The notes under the pieces were generated by a model. That model was not told where the DNA came from, ran no database searches, and saw only the letters and a list, made by a program, of their open reading frames with translations. DNA of 39,447 nt from Flavobacteriales bacterium UBA974 (lineage in GTDB: Bacteria; Bacteroidota; Bacteroidia; Flavobacteriales_D; Sanyastnellaceae), in contig DBBW01000003.1 of NCBI GenBank assembly GCA_002292405.1, forward strand, positions 138,137 through 177,583, given 5' to 3'. The translations under genes and the position numbers were made by a program. Below, piece by piece: positions 1 to 8,401 of the stretch; the stretch's first letter is position 1, and every line of letters starts with the position of its first letter.

Positions 1-16
1 AATCCTTTAATGGGTG

Positions 17-733
17 ATGAAAAACCTTCAGTTTGAAGATTTAGGTTTAATGCGTTATAAGCCTTGTTGGGACTATCAAGAGGAGCTGTTCAAGAATGTA
101 ATTTCTCAAAAACTTGCCACTCGTGATGCTTTAATTAAAGACGAGAAAGAGACGTCACCCGCTCCAACGAGTCGTTTAATATTTGTAGAACATCCCCATG
201 TTCTGACATTAGGCAGAAGCGGTGATGCAGAGAATGTCATTGTAAGCCCAACGAGATTAGCGGAGTTAGGAGTGGATTACTTTCCAATAAATAGGGGAGG
301 GGACATAACTTATCATGGCCCAGGTCAACTTGTAGCCTACCCTATTTTAGATTTAGACCAATTCTTTACAGACATTCACAAATACCTTCGCTTTCTTGAA
401 GAAGCGGTAATAAAAACATGTGCTGAATTCGGAGTTGAGGCAGGAAGAATTGATGGACTTACCGGTGTTTGGGTAGATTTTGAAGCAGGACTCCAAGCAA
501 GAAAGATTTGTGCATTTGGAGTAAAAGCTTCGCGCTGGGTTACCATGCATGGTCTGGCCCTCAATGTTGATTCAGATCTAGACTTTTTCGACTTAATTGT
601 TCCATGTGGAATTAAGGATAGAGGAGTCACATCTCTCACAAGAGAAGTCGGTAGAAAAATTTCTCTCAATGAAGTGAAACTGATTTTAAAGAGACATCTA
701 CAAACGCTTTTTGAGTGGAATGAGGTAGATTAA
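17..733 (+). CDS. lipB: Octanoyltransferase LipB (lipoate biosynthesis)
   Basis: LipB transfers the octanoyl group from acyl carrier protein to lipoyl domains of 2-oxoacid dehydrogenases and the glycine cleavage H protein; LipA then inserts sulfur. The family signature RGGDITYHGPGQLVAYP is present near residues 94-110. The catalytic pair is visible as Lys in RKICAFG (about 163) and Cys in VPCGIKDRG (about 197), 34 residues apart as in the Mycobacterium enzyme. Length (238 aa) is normal. An in-frame TAA at 8-10 means the start is inside the window: ATG at 17, or GTG one codon earlier. It stands alone on the plus strand before a regulator gene. Cytoplasmic; identification is secure. Confidence 0.95.
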   Translation: MKNLQFEDLGLMRYKPCWDYQEELFKNVISQKLATRDALIKDEKETSPAPTSRLIFVEHPHVLTLGRSGDAENVIVSPTRLAELGVDYFPINRGGDITYHGPGQLVAYPILDLDQFFTDIHKYLRFLEEAVIKTCAEFGVEAGRIDGLTGVWVDFEAGLQARKICAFGVKASRWVTMHGLALNVDSDLDFFDLIVPCGIKDRGVTSLTREVGRKISLNEVKLILKRHLQTLFEWNEVD

Positions 734-773
734 CGCTATATGGGAGAGACACTTAAGAGATAAGGTGTATATT

Positions 774-806
774 TATCTGCAAGCAGTTCGCAATTTGCTA
801 CAGATA
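774..806. other. Imperfect stem-loop/dyad in the lipB-regulator spacer
   Basis: TATCTG (774-779) pairs with CAGATA (801-806), and inside it AGCA (782-785) pairs with TGCT (796-799) around a 10-nt loop. It lies about 40 nt after lipB and about 75 nt before the response regulator. No T-run follows, so it is a poor intrinsic terminator; it could equally be an operator or an mRNA structure. The remainder of the 149-nt spacer shows no gene. Confidence 0.25.
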
Positions 807-882
807 TAAACTCACGGCTAACGTTTACAAAAGGGTTTTGAACGGTTTGAATTGTTTTAGTTTCTTTAGAAAAACAACAATC

Positions 883-1618
883 ATGCGCCGGAATTTGAAT
901 GTACTTGTCGTTGATGATGAAGCCCCAGCAAGAGCTCATCTTTGTCGACAAATAGAAAACACTTGCCCTTCACTTAACGTAGTTGCGACTGCATCTAGTG
1001 CCGCTGAAGCTAGATCCTATATAGATAATTATTCACCGGATGTTGTTTTTTTAGATATTCAGATGCCTTATGAATCAGGCCTAGAATTAATCGAGACATA
1101 TCAGGATAGAGATTTCTATGTTGTTTTTGCGACCTCTTTTAATGAATATGCTAGCTCTGAGACAAAGAGCGTTTGACTTTCTTCTTAAGCCCATAGATAA
1201 CGATGATCTTAAAGCATGCACAAGAAGGATATTAATGCATTATTATCACAAAAGAAAACCCGGCCAAGGGGCACTTCCTCCAGCTCCACGTCGTTTTGAA
1301 ATTGTTACATTAGGCAAGAGACACTTCGTTAAGCACGATGATATTCAGCATATAGAAGCGTGCGGTAGTTATGCTACGCTGCACTTAATATCAGGAAGAA
1401 TAATAACCATTTCAAAAAACTTAAAGAAAGTTGAAGCAATACTTGATGACCCAACATTTTTTAGAGTACACAAATCTCAGATTGTTCGTCTAAATTATAT
1501 TCATACATGTAATTATAGATCTCACTCTATAACTTTAGAGAGCGAAAAAAAAATCCCTATGGCTGTTAGAAAAAGAGAAGAGTTAAAACAACGAATGCAT
1601 ATTTTGATATCAAGTTAG
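883..1618 (+). pseudogene. LytTR-family response regulator, broken by a frameshift
   Basis: Two reading frames together make one LytR/AlgR-type regulator. The first (883 to about 1152) is a receiver domain with acidic pair DDE at residues 11-13 and phospho-acceptor Asp58 in VFLDIQMP. It continues FATSFNEYA, then runs out of frame to a stop at 1174-1176. The second frame resumes with ALRQRAFDFLLKPI and carries a full LytTR DNA-binding domain ending at 1618. Members normally have 8 residues between EYA and the [LF]D[YF]LLKP motif; here 19 nt remain, consistent with a 5-nt deletion (or an assembly error). Start chosen at ATG 883, which gives the usual N-terminus; an in-frame start at 838 adds 15 atypical residues. 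No histidine kinase is adjacent. If the break is real, the product is a receiver without a DNA-binding output. Confidence 0.85.
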
Positions 1619-1621
1619 GAG

Positions 1622-1629
1622 TACTTTTG
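1622..1629 (+). promoter_or_regulatory. Bacteroidota -7 box for rlmN (TACTTTTG)
   Basis: TACTTTTG matches the TAnnTTTG consensus exactly and ends 4 nt before the rlmN ATG. Transcription would be expected to start at or within a base or two of the start codon, giving an essentially leaderless mRNA. No strong -33 TTTG was identified at ideal spacing. Confidence 0.5.
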
Positions 1630-1633
1630 CGCA

Positions 1634-2710
1634 ATGCTCAAGGATATTCGAACATTAGATAGTAAGGAATTGCATGACGAGGTTGTGGCTATGGGGGAAA
1701 AACCGTTTAGGGCTAAGCAGCTGGAAGATTGGGTATGGTCTAAATCGGCAGGATCATTTGAGGAAATGACGAGTCTGTCAAAAAATTTCCGAGAGGAATT
1801 AGCAGAAAAATTTAGCTTAAAGAGAATTGAATTAAGCGAACAGCAGATTGGCAGAGATGGGACGGTTAAATGTGCATTCAAAGTAGATACGGTCAAGCCC
1901 GGAGATTTAAACATTATAGAGGGGGTTTTGATTCCAACGAAATCAAGGACAACGGCGTGTATTTCATCTCAGGTGGGATGTAGCCTAGCCTGTGACTTTT
2001 GTGCAACAGGTAGGCTTAAACTCATGAAGAATCTCACTGCTGCCGAGATGTACGATCAGGTTGAAATGATAGCAACTATAGCTCGTGAAAGGGAGAGATC
2101 TAATCTCTCGAATATTGTTTATATGGGCATGGGAGAACCTCTACTTAATTATAAACATGTATTAGAAAGTGTAAAAAGAATTTGCGGAACGCCAGGTCTT
2201 GGGATGTCGCCTCGAAGAATCACAATAAGTACGGCTGGAATTGCTAAGGCGATAAAGCGATTGGGTGATGATGAAGTGAAGTTTAATCTCGCATTGAGTC
2301 TCCACGCAGCCAACGACAAGAAACGCTCCGAGATCATGGCAATAAATGATTCGAATAATCTAGATTCCCTTGCCGAAGCTTTAATATATTTTCATGAAAA
2401 AACGGGGTCTAGAGTAACGTTTGAATACATCATCTTCCGAGATTTTAACGACTGTATAGAAGATGCTCAGGAATTAGCTGTTTTCTGTAAAAATGTACCA
2501 TGTAAAATAAATATTATTGAGTATAATCCTATTGATGATGGACGATTTCAGCAAGCAGATTCTGCAAAGGTTGATGCTTTTAAAGATTTCCTTGAAGAGC
2601 GTAATTTGATCGTAAATGTGCGCAGATCGAGAGGTAAAGATATTGATGCGGCATGTGGACAGCTTGCAAATAAAAATGCTAGCGGAAAAGACTCACTAAG
2701 GAAATCGTAG
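1634..2710 (+). CDS. rlmN: 23S rRNA/tRNA adenine-C2 methyltransferase RlmN
   Basis: RlmN is a radical-SAM enzyme that methylates C2 of A2503 in 23S rRNA and A37 in some tRNAs. The radical-SAM cluster motif CSLACDFC gives CX3CX2C at Cys116, Cys120 and Cys123. The methyl-accepting Cys is Cys341 in DAACGQL near the C-terminus, and MGMGEPLLN is the glycine-rich SAM-binding stretch. Length (358 aa) is typical. It starts 16 nt after the regulator pseudogene and converges on lepA with 8 nt between the stops. It needs a 4Fe-4S cluster, so it depends on the Suf pathway encoded downstream. Confidence 0.97.
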   Translation: MLKDIRTLDSKELHDEVVAMGEKPFRAKQLEDWVWSKSAGSFEEMTSLSKNFREELAEKFSLKRIELSEQQIGRDGTVKCAFKVDTVKPGDLNIIEGVLIPTKSRTTACISSQVGCSLACDFCATGRLKLMKNLTAAEMYDQVEMIATIARERERSNLSNIVYMGMGEPLLNYKHVLESVKRICGTPGLGMSPRRITISTAGIAKAIKRLGDDEVKFNLALSLHAANDKKRSEIMAINDSNNLDSLAEALIYFHEKTGSRVTFEYIIFRDFNDCIEDAQELAVFCKNVPCKINIIEYNPIDDGRFQQADSAKVDAFKDFLEERNLIVNVRRSRGKDIDAACGQLANKNASGKDSLRKS

Positions 2711-2718
2711 GGGGTATT

Positions 2719-4509
2719 CTAGTCGAGCTTTAAAATTGCCAAGAACGCTGATTGAGGTACTTCGACAGAACCGACTTGTCTCATTCGTTTTTTACCCTTC
2801 TTTTGTTTCTCCAGGAGCTTACGTTTACGTGTAATATCTCCACCGTAGCATTTAGCTGTAACATCTTTACGGACAGCGCTAATGGTTTCACGTGCGATGA
2901 TTTTAGCACCGATAGCAGCTTGAATTGCAACCATAAATTGTTGTCGAGGAATAAGTTCTTTTAGCTTGATACAAATACGTTTTCCGAAAGAATGAGCGTG
3001 ATCTCTATGGATTAGAGCAGAGAGAGCGTCAACCTGATCTCCATTGAGTAGGATGTCAAGTTTGACAAGGTTGGACTCTTTATATCCGTCAGGGAAATAG
3101 TCAAAGGATGCGTATCCACGAGAAATACTCTTGAGTTTGTCATAAAAATCGAAAACAATTTCACCTAGCGGCATGCTGAAAGTAAGCTCAACTCTATCAG
3201 AGGTGAGATAAACTTGACTTACGAGATCACCACGTTTTTGAATGCATAGGTTCATTACTGTGCCGATATAATCGGATTTGGTGATGATTTGAGCTTTAAT
3301 AAAAGGCTCCTCAACCTTAATTAAACCTCTGTTTTCGGGAAGATCAGACGGGTTGTTTATAACCTGCTGGGTTCCATTAGGCAGGTGGGCTATGTAGCTC
3401 ACGTTAGGGACTGTTGTGATGACAGTCATGTTAAATTCTCTTTCGAGTCGCTCTTGTACGATTTCCATATGAAGCATCCCTAAGAATCCACAGCGGAATC
3501 CAAAGCCTAGGGCAGCGGAACTTTCAGGCTCAAAAACCAAAGAGGCGTCATTGAGTTGGAGTTTTTCCATAGAAAACCTCAACTCTTCGTAATCATCAGT
3601 GTCCACTGGGTATAGCCCAGCAAAAACCATAGGTTTGACATCTTCAAATCCGGTTACGGCCTCAGCACAAGGGTTTGTAAATGTAGTTAATGTGTCGCCT
3701 ACTTTAACTTCTTTCGCTTCCTTAATACCAGAAATGATATACCCAACATCACCAATACTTAAAGTGTCTTTAGGGATTAAATCAAGCCCTAAAACTCCGA
3801 TTTCATCTGCGATATATTCTTTATCTGTGGAGAGAAATTTTACTTTTTCGCGTCGATGGATAGTTCCATTAACCACACGGAAATAAGCAATAATTCCTCT
3901 AAAACTATTGAAAACAGAATCGAAAACCATCGCTTGAAAAGGCGCGTCAGCATCACCTTTAGGAGCAGGCACTTTTTCCACAACAGCTTTAAGAATATCC
4001 TGAACACCTAACCCAGATTTTCCCGAAGCTGGTATGATGTCAGACCTGTCACAACCGATAAGATCTATAATCTGGTCGCCCACTTCTTCAGGATCAGCCG
4101 AGTCGAGATCCATTTTATTGAGAACAGGAATTATTTCTAAGTCGTGTTCAAGCGCGAGGTAGAGGTTGGAAATGGTTTGGGCTTCGATGCCTTGAGTAGC
4201 ATCTACGATTAATAAAGCTCCTTCGCAAGCAGCGATTGAACGGCTCACCTCGTATGAGAAATCCACATGCCCTGGCGTGTCAATTAGATTTAAAATATAC
4301 TGCTCACCGTCGGTGTGGTTGTGCTGCATTTGTATGGCGTGACTCTTGATGGTAATCCCTCTTTCACGCTCAAGGTCCATATCGTCGAGTGTTTGCTCTT
4401 GCATTTGACGCTCAGTAATAGCACCAGTTTCTTGAAGTAGCCTGTCAGCTAGAGTGCTTTTCCCATGATCAATATGGGCGATAATACAGAAATTTCTAAT
4501 GCGTTTCAT
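2719..4509 (-). CDS. lepA: Elongation factor 4 (LepA), ribosomal back-translocase GTPase
   Basis: LepA is a translational GTPase that binds ribosomes and aids translation or assembly under stress. Visible motifs are the P-loop AHIDHGKST (about residues 10-18), switch [10 protein letters not shown] and NKMDLDSAD for guanine recognition. The LepA-specific C-terminal domain ends in [12 protein letters not shown] and LAILKLD. At 596 aa it is full length. Its ATG is preceded by a perfect 8-bp hairpin and a consensus -7 box, so it has its own promoter and perhaps leader-level control. Its neighbours rlmN (convergent) and the secreted protein gene (divergent) show no functional link. Confidence 0.98.
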   Translation of the reverse strand: MKRIRNFCIIAHIDHGKSTLADRLLQETGAITERQMQEQTLDDMDLERERGITIKSHAIQMQHNHTDGEQYILNLIDTPGHVDFSYEVSRSIAACEGALLIVDATQGIEAQTISNLYLALEHDLEIIPVLNKMDLDSADPEEVGDQIIDLIGCDRSDIIPASGKSGLGVQDILKAVVEKVPAPKGDADAPFQAMVFDSVFNSFRGIIAYFRVVNGTIHRREKVKFLSTDKEYIADEIGVLGLDLIPKDTLSIGDVGYIISGIKEAKEVKVGDTLTTFTNPCAEAVTGFEDVKPMVFAGLYPVDTDDYEELRFSMEKLQLNDASLVFEPESSAALGFGFRCGFLGMLHMEIVQERLEREFNMTVITTVPNVSYIAHLPNGTQQVINNPSDLPENRGLIKVEEPFIKAQIITKSDYIGTVMNLCIQKRGDLVSQVYLTSDRVELTFSMPLGEIVFDFYDKLKSISRGYASFDYFPDGYKESNLVKLDILLNGDQVDALSALIHRDHAHSFGKRICIKLKELIPRQQFMVAIQAAIGAKIIARETISAVRKDVTAKCYGGDITRKRKLLEKQKKGKKRMRQVGSVEVPQSAFLAILKLD

Positions 4510-4517
4510 TTGTGGCC

Positions 4518-4536
4518 TGTTTTAGCGTCTAAAACA
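4518..4536 (-). promoter_or_regulatory. Perfect hairpin in the lepA 5' leader
   Basis: TGTTTTAG (4518-4525), loop CGT, CTAAAACA (4529-4536): an uninterrupted 8-bp stem with a 3-nt loop. On the lepA transcript it ends 8 nt before the ATG and lies inside the roughly 35-nt leader predicted from the -7 box at 4549-4556. No T-run follows, so it is not a terminator. Possible roles are control of ribosome access, mRNA stability, or a protein-bound operator. Confidence 0.5.
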
Positions 4537-4548
4537 CTCGGCGTGGCG

Positions 4549-4556
4549 CAAAAATA
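4549..4556 (-). promoter_or_regulatory. -7 promoter box of lepA (TATTTTTG on the minus strand)
   Basis: The minus strand reads TATTTTTG followed by CGCC, an exact TAnnTTTG match. Transcription would start near 4544, giving a leader of about 35 nt before the ATG at 4509. That leader contains the 4518-4536 hairpin. Confidence 0.55.
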
Positions 4557-4586
4557 AGTCGTTAATAGGTGTTATCCACTAAATAG

Positions 4587-4617
4587 TTTTATACGATGCA
4601 CACTAGTCGTATATTTA
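4587..4617 (+). promoter_or_regulatory. Promoter of the secreted protein gene
   Basis: TTTT at 4587-4590 (-33-like), 19 nt of spacer, then TATATTTA at 4610-4617, one mismatch from TAnnTTTG. The gene's ATG is at 4642, so a leader of about 20 nt is expected. The divergent lepA box lies only about 30 nt away, so the two promoters share this region. Confidence 0.45.
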
Positions 4618-4641
4618 CATCTGTTAAATGCAAGATTTACA

Positions 4642-7600
4642 ATGATTAGATTCCTTTATAACACATTTATTTTATGCTGTATTATTGCCATTGCATCACC
4701 TAATGTTGTGGCTCAGAGTAATATAGATTTCACAGCTCAGAAAAGTGCTGAAAAAATCATCGATTCCTATGGTGGATTCAATCACGCTGTAATCAACATG
4801 ACTCGTGACGAATGGGAAGTTGTTAGAGCATGGGAAGGCTTTGATGAGAATGCATATCTTGAGACATTAAGTAACTTTAAGGCATCATTTTCAGATGATC
4901 GCGATAAACGGAAAATAGAAAGACAAGCGAAAGTTCTTCAAAGTGATTGTGGTTGCTGGGTTGAGCCAGATGCAACTTATACTACATTAGTTCCACCTCC
5001 AGGGCTTGGTGGATTGCAGCCAGGTGAAGAACAATGGTTTTCTCAAGGAGGAGCCGGATGGGATGTTGATTGCTCCTCTTCGCCAATCTCTTTCCCTGGA
5101 TGGACCTTTGAACTTTATGGAGATGTTTATGAAGAGTTTTACATTAATTCAAAAGGAATGATTTCTTTTGGGGGAGATGTAATAGACTGGACTCCCACAG
5201 GCTTTCCAGAAGCTGAGTACAATCAAATTTCGGGTTACTGGCAGGATACTGACAACCGTTCTGTGGGTGAAATAATGTATAAAGTAACTCAAGATGCGGT
5301 ATATGTAAATTATGTTGAAGTAGGTTATTACAACAACCACTTCGACCTTACAAACAGCTACCAAATCATTATTACGCCTAATGGTGGCATAATTGGTGAC
5401 GGAAACAATGCGCAGGTATGTTATTTAGATATGAATTGGGCTCATGGAGATATAGGTGGAAGTGGTGGTTGCTGTGGCGATGCTCCAGGAGTTACAGGAG
5501 CAGACCAAGCGTCAACAGATGCTATTGGACCTCACGTGCAATTTGGGAGATTTAATCTTTTAGATGACACATACAATGGTCCTTATGGTGTTGGACCAGG
5601 TTTTGATGATGGGATAAACTGGCTTGATTTCAAATTCTTCGATATCAATACAGCTGTTTCAAGCACGAATCTTCCGCCAGTTCCGACCGAGAATATTGGA
5701 TGTGATACAATTACTATATGTTTGGATCAAACCTTTGATATTGGAGTAAATTTTCTTGGACCTGAACCAGGCCAGTTTGTTACGCTTGATGTTATCCAAA
5801 ACCTTTCCCCTGGAAACTCGATTACAGATTTTGGTATCATTGATGGAGAAACGGCAAGTTTGAGTGGGATATTTCAAGGCAACGAGGCAGGGATTAGTAC
5901 AATAGAGATTGTCGCTACCGATGATGGAACACCATCATCAGTAACTGCCCTAACGATGGTTATAGAAGTACTAGACGTGACGTTGCCAGAGTTGACAATT
6001 GAAGGGAATTTAGCTATTTGCGCTGGCTCCGCAACAGAAATCACAGCATTGGGTAATTTTGACAGTTTTTCATGGAATCTAAGTAGTCAATTTACTGATG
6101 GTAACGTTGCGACTATACCTTTCGGCGGAGCCATTGTAGTGACAGGTAACCTAGATGTTGGGTGCTCAGTTTCACAAACTTTTGAAATAGTTCAGACCCC
6201 ATATTATTTACCGAATATTGAACCATTACCACTTGTTATTTGCTCTGATGATACCGCTTATGTATCTGTCCTTGATCCTGACAATTTATACGTTAGTTAT
6301 GAGTGGGAGGCTGATTGGAATGGACTTGGAGGTGAGGTTTATGAAGTAGGGACAAATGGTGACGAGGCTTGGCTTGCGCCTGGGATGTATAGGCTTTTAG
6401 TAGAAGATGCTGGCGGGTGTTTCGGACAACGTGTTTTTTTAGTGGATGGAGTAGATTCAACAATTCCAGATGTTACGATTCCACCGATGTGTACAGGTCT
6501 TGATACAATAGCATTTGAGGGAGGGTTTTCAAGTTCTGACGAAGGAGATTTAAATATATATCTGATTTCATCAAATGATTTGGGATGGGAGGGAAGCTTT
6601 ATCAATGTGTATGTAAATGGAGAAGTTGTTACAACTCTAACTTTAACGAATAGCACTTTTGATAATTTTGCGTATCCTATTGTTTTTGGAGACTTTATTG
6701 AGGTTGAATATATCTCCGCAGATGTTGATAACGACATGAACAACCAAGTCCAAGTATACAACTGTAGCAATAGTCAAAATCTAACGGAAATTAACAATCT
6801 TTCTTCTGGAATAATTTACACTTCAGACGCACAATGTGCTACACAAGAAGCCTTTGGAGTTTGGGAAGAGACAAGTGGACCAGGCACTTCTTGGTTTGAG
6901 GACGAACTTCAGTATAACACTTTATGGGCTCCTACGGAGTATGGGATGTATGAGCTTTGTTTTTATGAGGAAAATTGTAACATACCATATTGCTATGATG
7001 TTGAGGTCACCCTTCCGCCAACCATAACATTAAATGAAACAGAAGTTTTCTTATGTGAAGGAGAAGATTTGGACTTAGTTGCGGACACTACAGACGCAGG
7101 AGGAGCGGCGACGATTAATTGGCCCTATCCAGGAACGGACGATGTGCTATTTAATGAGTACAATTATGACGAATACACAGAGGTTATTATTGTAGTTGAA
7201 ATTGAAAATGGATGCGGGTCAGATGAGGCTCAGGTAGAGGTGACATCTCAATTTTCACCACTTATCGATAGCATGTTCCTATGTGATGAAGATGATTCTA
7301 TCACGATTGACCCCATTGAAGGCGATGAAAATTATGATTTTGATTACGATTGGACTTGGAATGGTGGTGCGATCGATGGCGACGATGAACTTGAAGTAAA
7401 CGCAACAGGATCTTACTGCGTTACTGTAACAAACGAGTGTTTTCCCAATGGGGATTCTGATTGTGGATTTGTTGATATTGTAAGCCAAATAGACGGTGTT
7501 TTTGCTGCAGAAGCAGGAGGAGTAGTAAGTGATTGTGACGGCTTAGGTATTGATCCAGGTGAGTTTGTAACAATTGATTTAGATCTTCCTAGCGATCAAT

Positions 7601-8379
7601 ATACAGCTACGTGGCCTGATGGCTCAACGGGCACAACTTGGACAATAGCTGAAGATTTACAGGCGACAGACACACAAGGCAACTTGCTTTTCGACGAAGA
7701 TGGAAACCCAATTTGGGCTTATAACGGATCACAAATATGCGTAGATATTGAAGACCCTTATGGCTGTGGGGTAACAGAACACTGTGTCTTCTTGTTTATA
7801 GGACAGCTACCCACGATAAACCCAGATGTTAATGGTGTTATATCGGCTCAGCTTGACGATATCATCACGATGTGTCCAGAGATTCCCTATACTTTTGACT
7901 TGAATGGGATACAACCAGGGCCTCCATATAGCGATATATCTTGGTCAACAGTTTGCAATGGTGAATATATTCATTTCGGGAATGACGAGGCTGAAACGCT
8001 TACTAGCTGGCAGTTCCCAGAGGATTGTTGGGGACAGGTGTTAACAATGCAAGGAACTCTTGCTAATCCGTGCGCTCCAGGTGGATTACTTTGGGAAGTT
8101 GATGTAGAAGTAGATTATTGTGAAATCACGATTCCCAACGTATTCACTCCTAGGAATGCGGATGAGCTAAATCAGAAATTTGAGATTGAAGGTCTGGAAA
8201 ATTATGATGATGTAATTGTAAGAATATTTGATAGATGGGGTAATCTCATTTACGAAGATTTTAACTACCAAAATGAATCGGCTTGGTTCGGGGATGATGC
8301 TGCTGATGGAACGTATTGGTACACTTTGCTTCTTCCAAATGGTTTCGAACACCAGGGCACGGTAAGTATTTTCCGCTAA
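4642..8379 (+). CDS. Large secreted nidogen-like protein with T9SS type B C-terminal domain
   Basis: A 1245-residue exported protein. Residues 1-25 form a signal peptide ending in NVVAQ. About residues 160-335 resemble a nidogen (NIDO) domain: EFYINSKGMISFGG, then ISGYWQDTDNR and VNYVEVGYYNNH. The middle, about 340-1160, is acidic and Cys-containing with Ig/PKD-like beta repeats of low recognisability. The end (about 1164-1245) begins IPNVFTPRNADELN and contains VRIFDRWGNLIYE, the gliding-motility-associated type B sorting domain that directs secretion through T9SS. It is probably a surface or released adhesin-like protein; the ligand is unknown. It has its own promoter, and radA follows after 22 nt but is functionally unrelated. 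Sorting domain and NIDO assignment come from family knowledge; the adhesin role is inference. Confidence 0.9.
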   Translation: MIRFLYNTFILCCIIAIASPNVVAQSNIDFTAQKSAEKIIDSYGGFNHAVINMTRDEWEVVRAWEGFDENAYLETLSNFKASFSDDRDKRKIERQAKVLQSDCGCWVEPDATYTTLVPPPGLGGLQPGEEQWFSQGGAGWDVDCSSSPISFPGWTFELYGDVYEEFYINSKGMISFGGDVIDWTPTGFPEAEYNQISGYWQDTDNRSVGEIMYKVTQDAVYVNYVEVGYYNNHFDLTNSYQIIITPNGGIIGDGNNAQVCYLDMNWAHGDIGGSGGCCGDAPGVTGADQASTDAIGPHVQFGRFNLLDDTYNGPYGVGPGFDDGINWLDFKFFDINTAVSSTNLPPVPTENIGCDTITICLDQTFDIGVNFLGPEPGQFVTLDVIQNLSPGNSITDFGIIDGETASLSGIFQGNEAGISTIEIVATDDGTPSSVTALTMVIEVLDVTLPELTIEGNLAICAGSATEITALGNFDSFSWNLSSQFTDGNVATIPFGGAIVVTGNLDVGCSVSQTFEIVQTPYYLPNIEPLPLVICSDDTAYVSVLDPDNLYVSYEWEADWNGLGGEVYEVGTNGDEAWLAPGMYRLLVEDAGGCFGQRVFLVDGVDSTIPDVTIPPMCTGLDTIAFEGGFSSSDEGDLNIYLISSNDLGWEGSFINVYVNGEVVTTLTLTNSTFDNFAYPIVFGDFIEVEYISADVDNDMNNQVQVYNCSNSQNLTEINNLSSGIIYTSDAQCATQEAFGVWEETSGPGTSWFEDELQYNTLWAPTEYGMYELCFYEENCNIPYCYDVEVTLPPTITLNETEVFLCEGEDLDLVADTTDAGGAATINWPYPGTDDVLFNEYNYDEYTEVIIVVEIENGCGSDEAQVEVTSQFSPLIDSMFLCDEDDSITIDPIEGDENYDFDYDWTWNGGAIDGDDELEVNATGSYCVTVTNECFPNGDSDCGFVDIVSQIDGVFAAEAGGVVSDCDGLGIDPGEFVTIDLDLPSDQYTATWPDGSTGTTWTIAEDLQATDTQGNLLFDEDGNPIWAYNGSQICVDIEDPYGCGVTEHCVFLFIGQLPTINPDVNGVISAQLDDIITMCPEIPYTFDLNGIQPGPPYSDISWSTVCNGEYIHFGNDEAETLTSWQFPEDCWGQVLTMQGTLANPCAPGGLLWEVDVEVDYCEITIPNVFTPRNADELNQKFEIEGLENYDDVIVRIFDRWGNLIYEDFNYQNESAWFGDDAADGTYWYTLLLPNGFEHQGTVSIFR

Positions 8380-8401
8380 TATTATTTGAGAGACAACAAA
8401 T

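Noticed and set aside
838..882. Upstream in-frame ATG extension of the response regulator
   Set aside because: The added residues are atypical for a receiver domain; ATG 883 gives the conserved N-terminus.
736..951. Open frame of 71 codons on the minus strand in the lipB-regulator spacer
   Set aside because: Overlaps the regulator start, has no recognisable domain or promoter, and the composition looks non-coding.
4572..4580. TTATCCACT resembles a DnaA box (TTATCCACA)
   Set aside because: Single copy with one mismatch, no box cluster, no AT-rich unwinding region and no dnaA nearby; not evidence for an origin.
6339..6770. Open frame of 143 codons on the minus strand
   Set aside because: Antisense to the T9SS type B protein gene; low-complexity Ser/Pro/Thr composition and no promoter, a shadow of the real gene.
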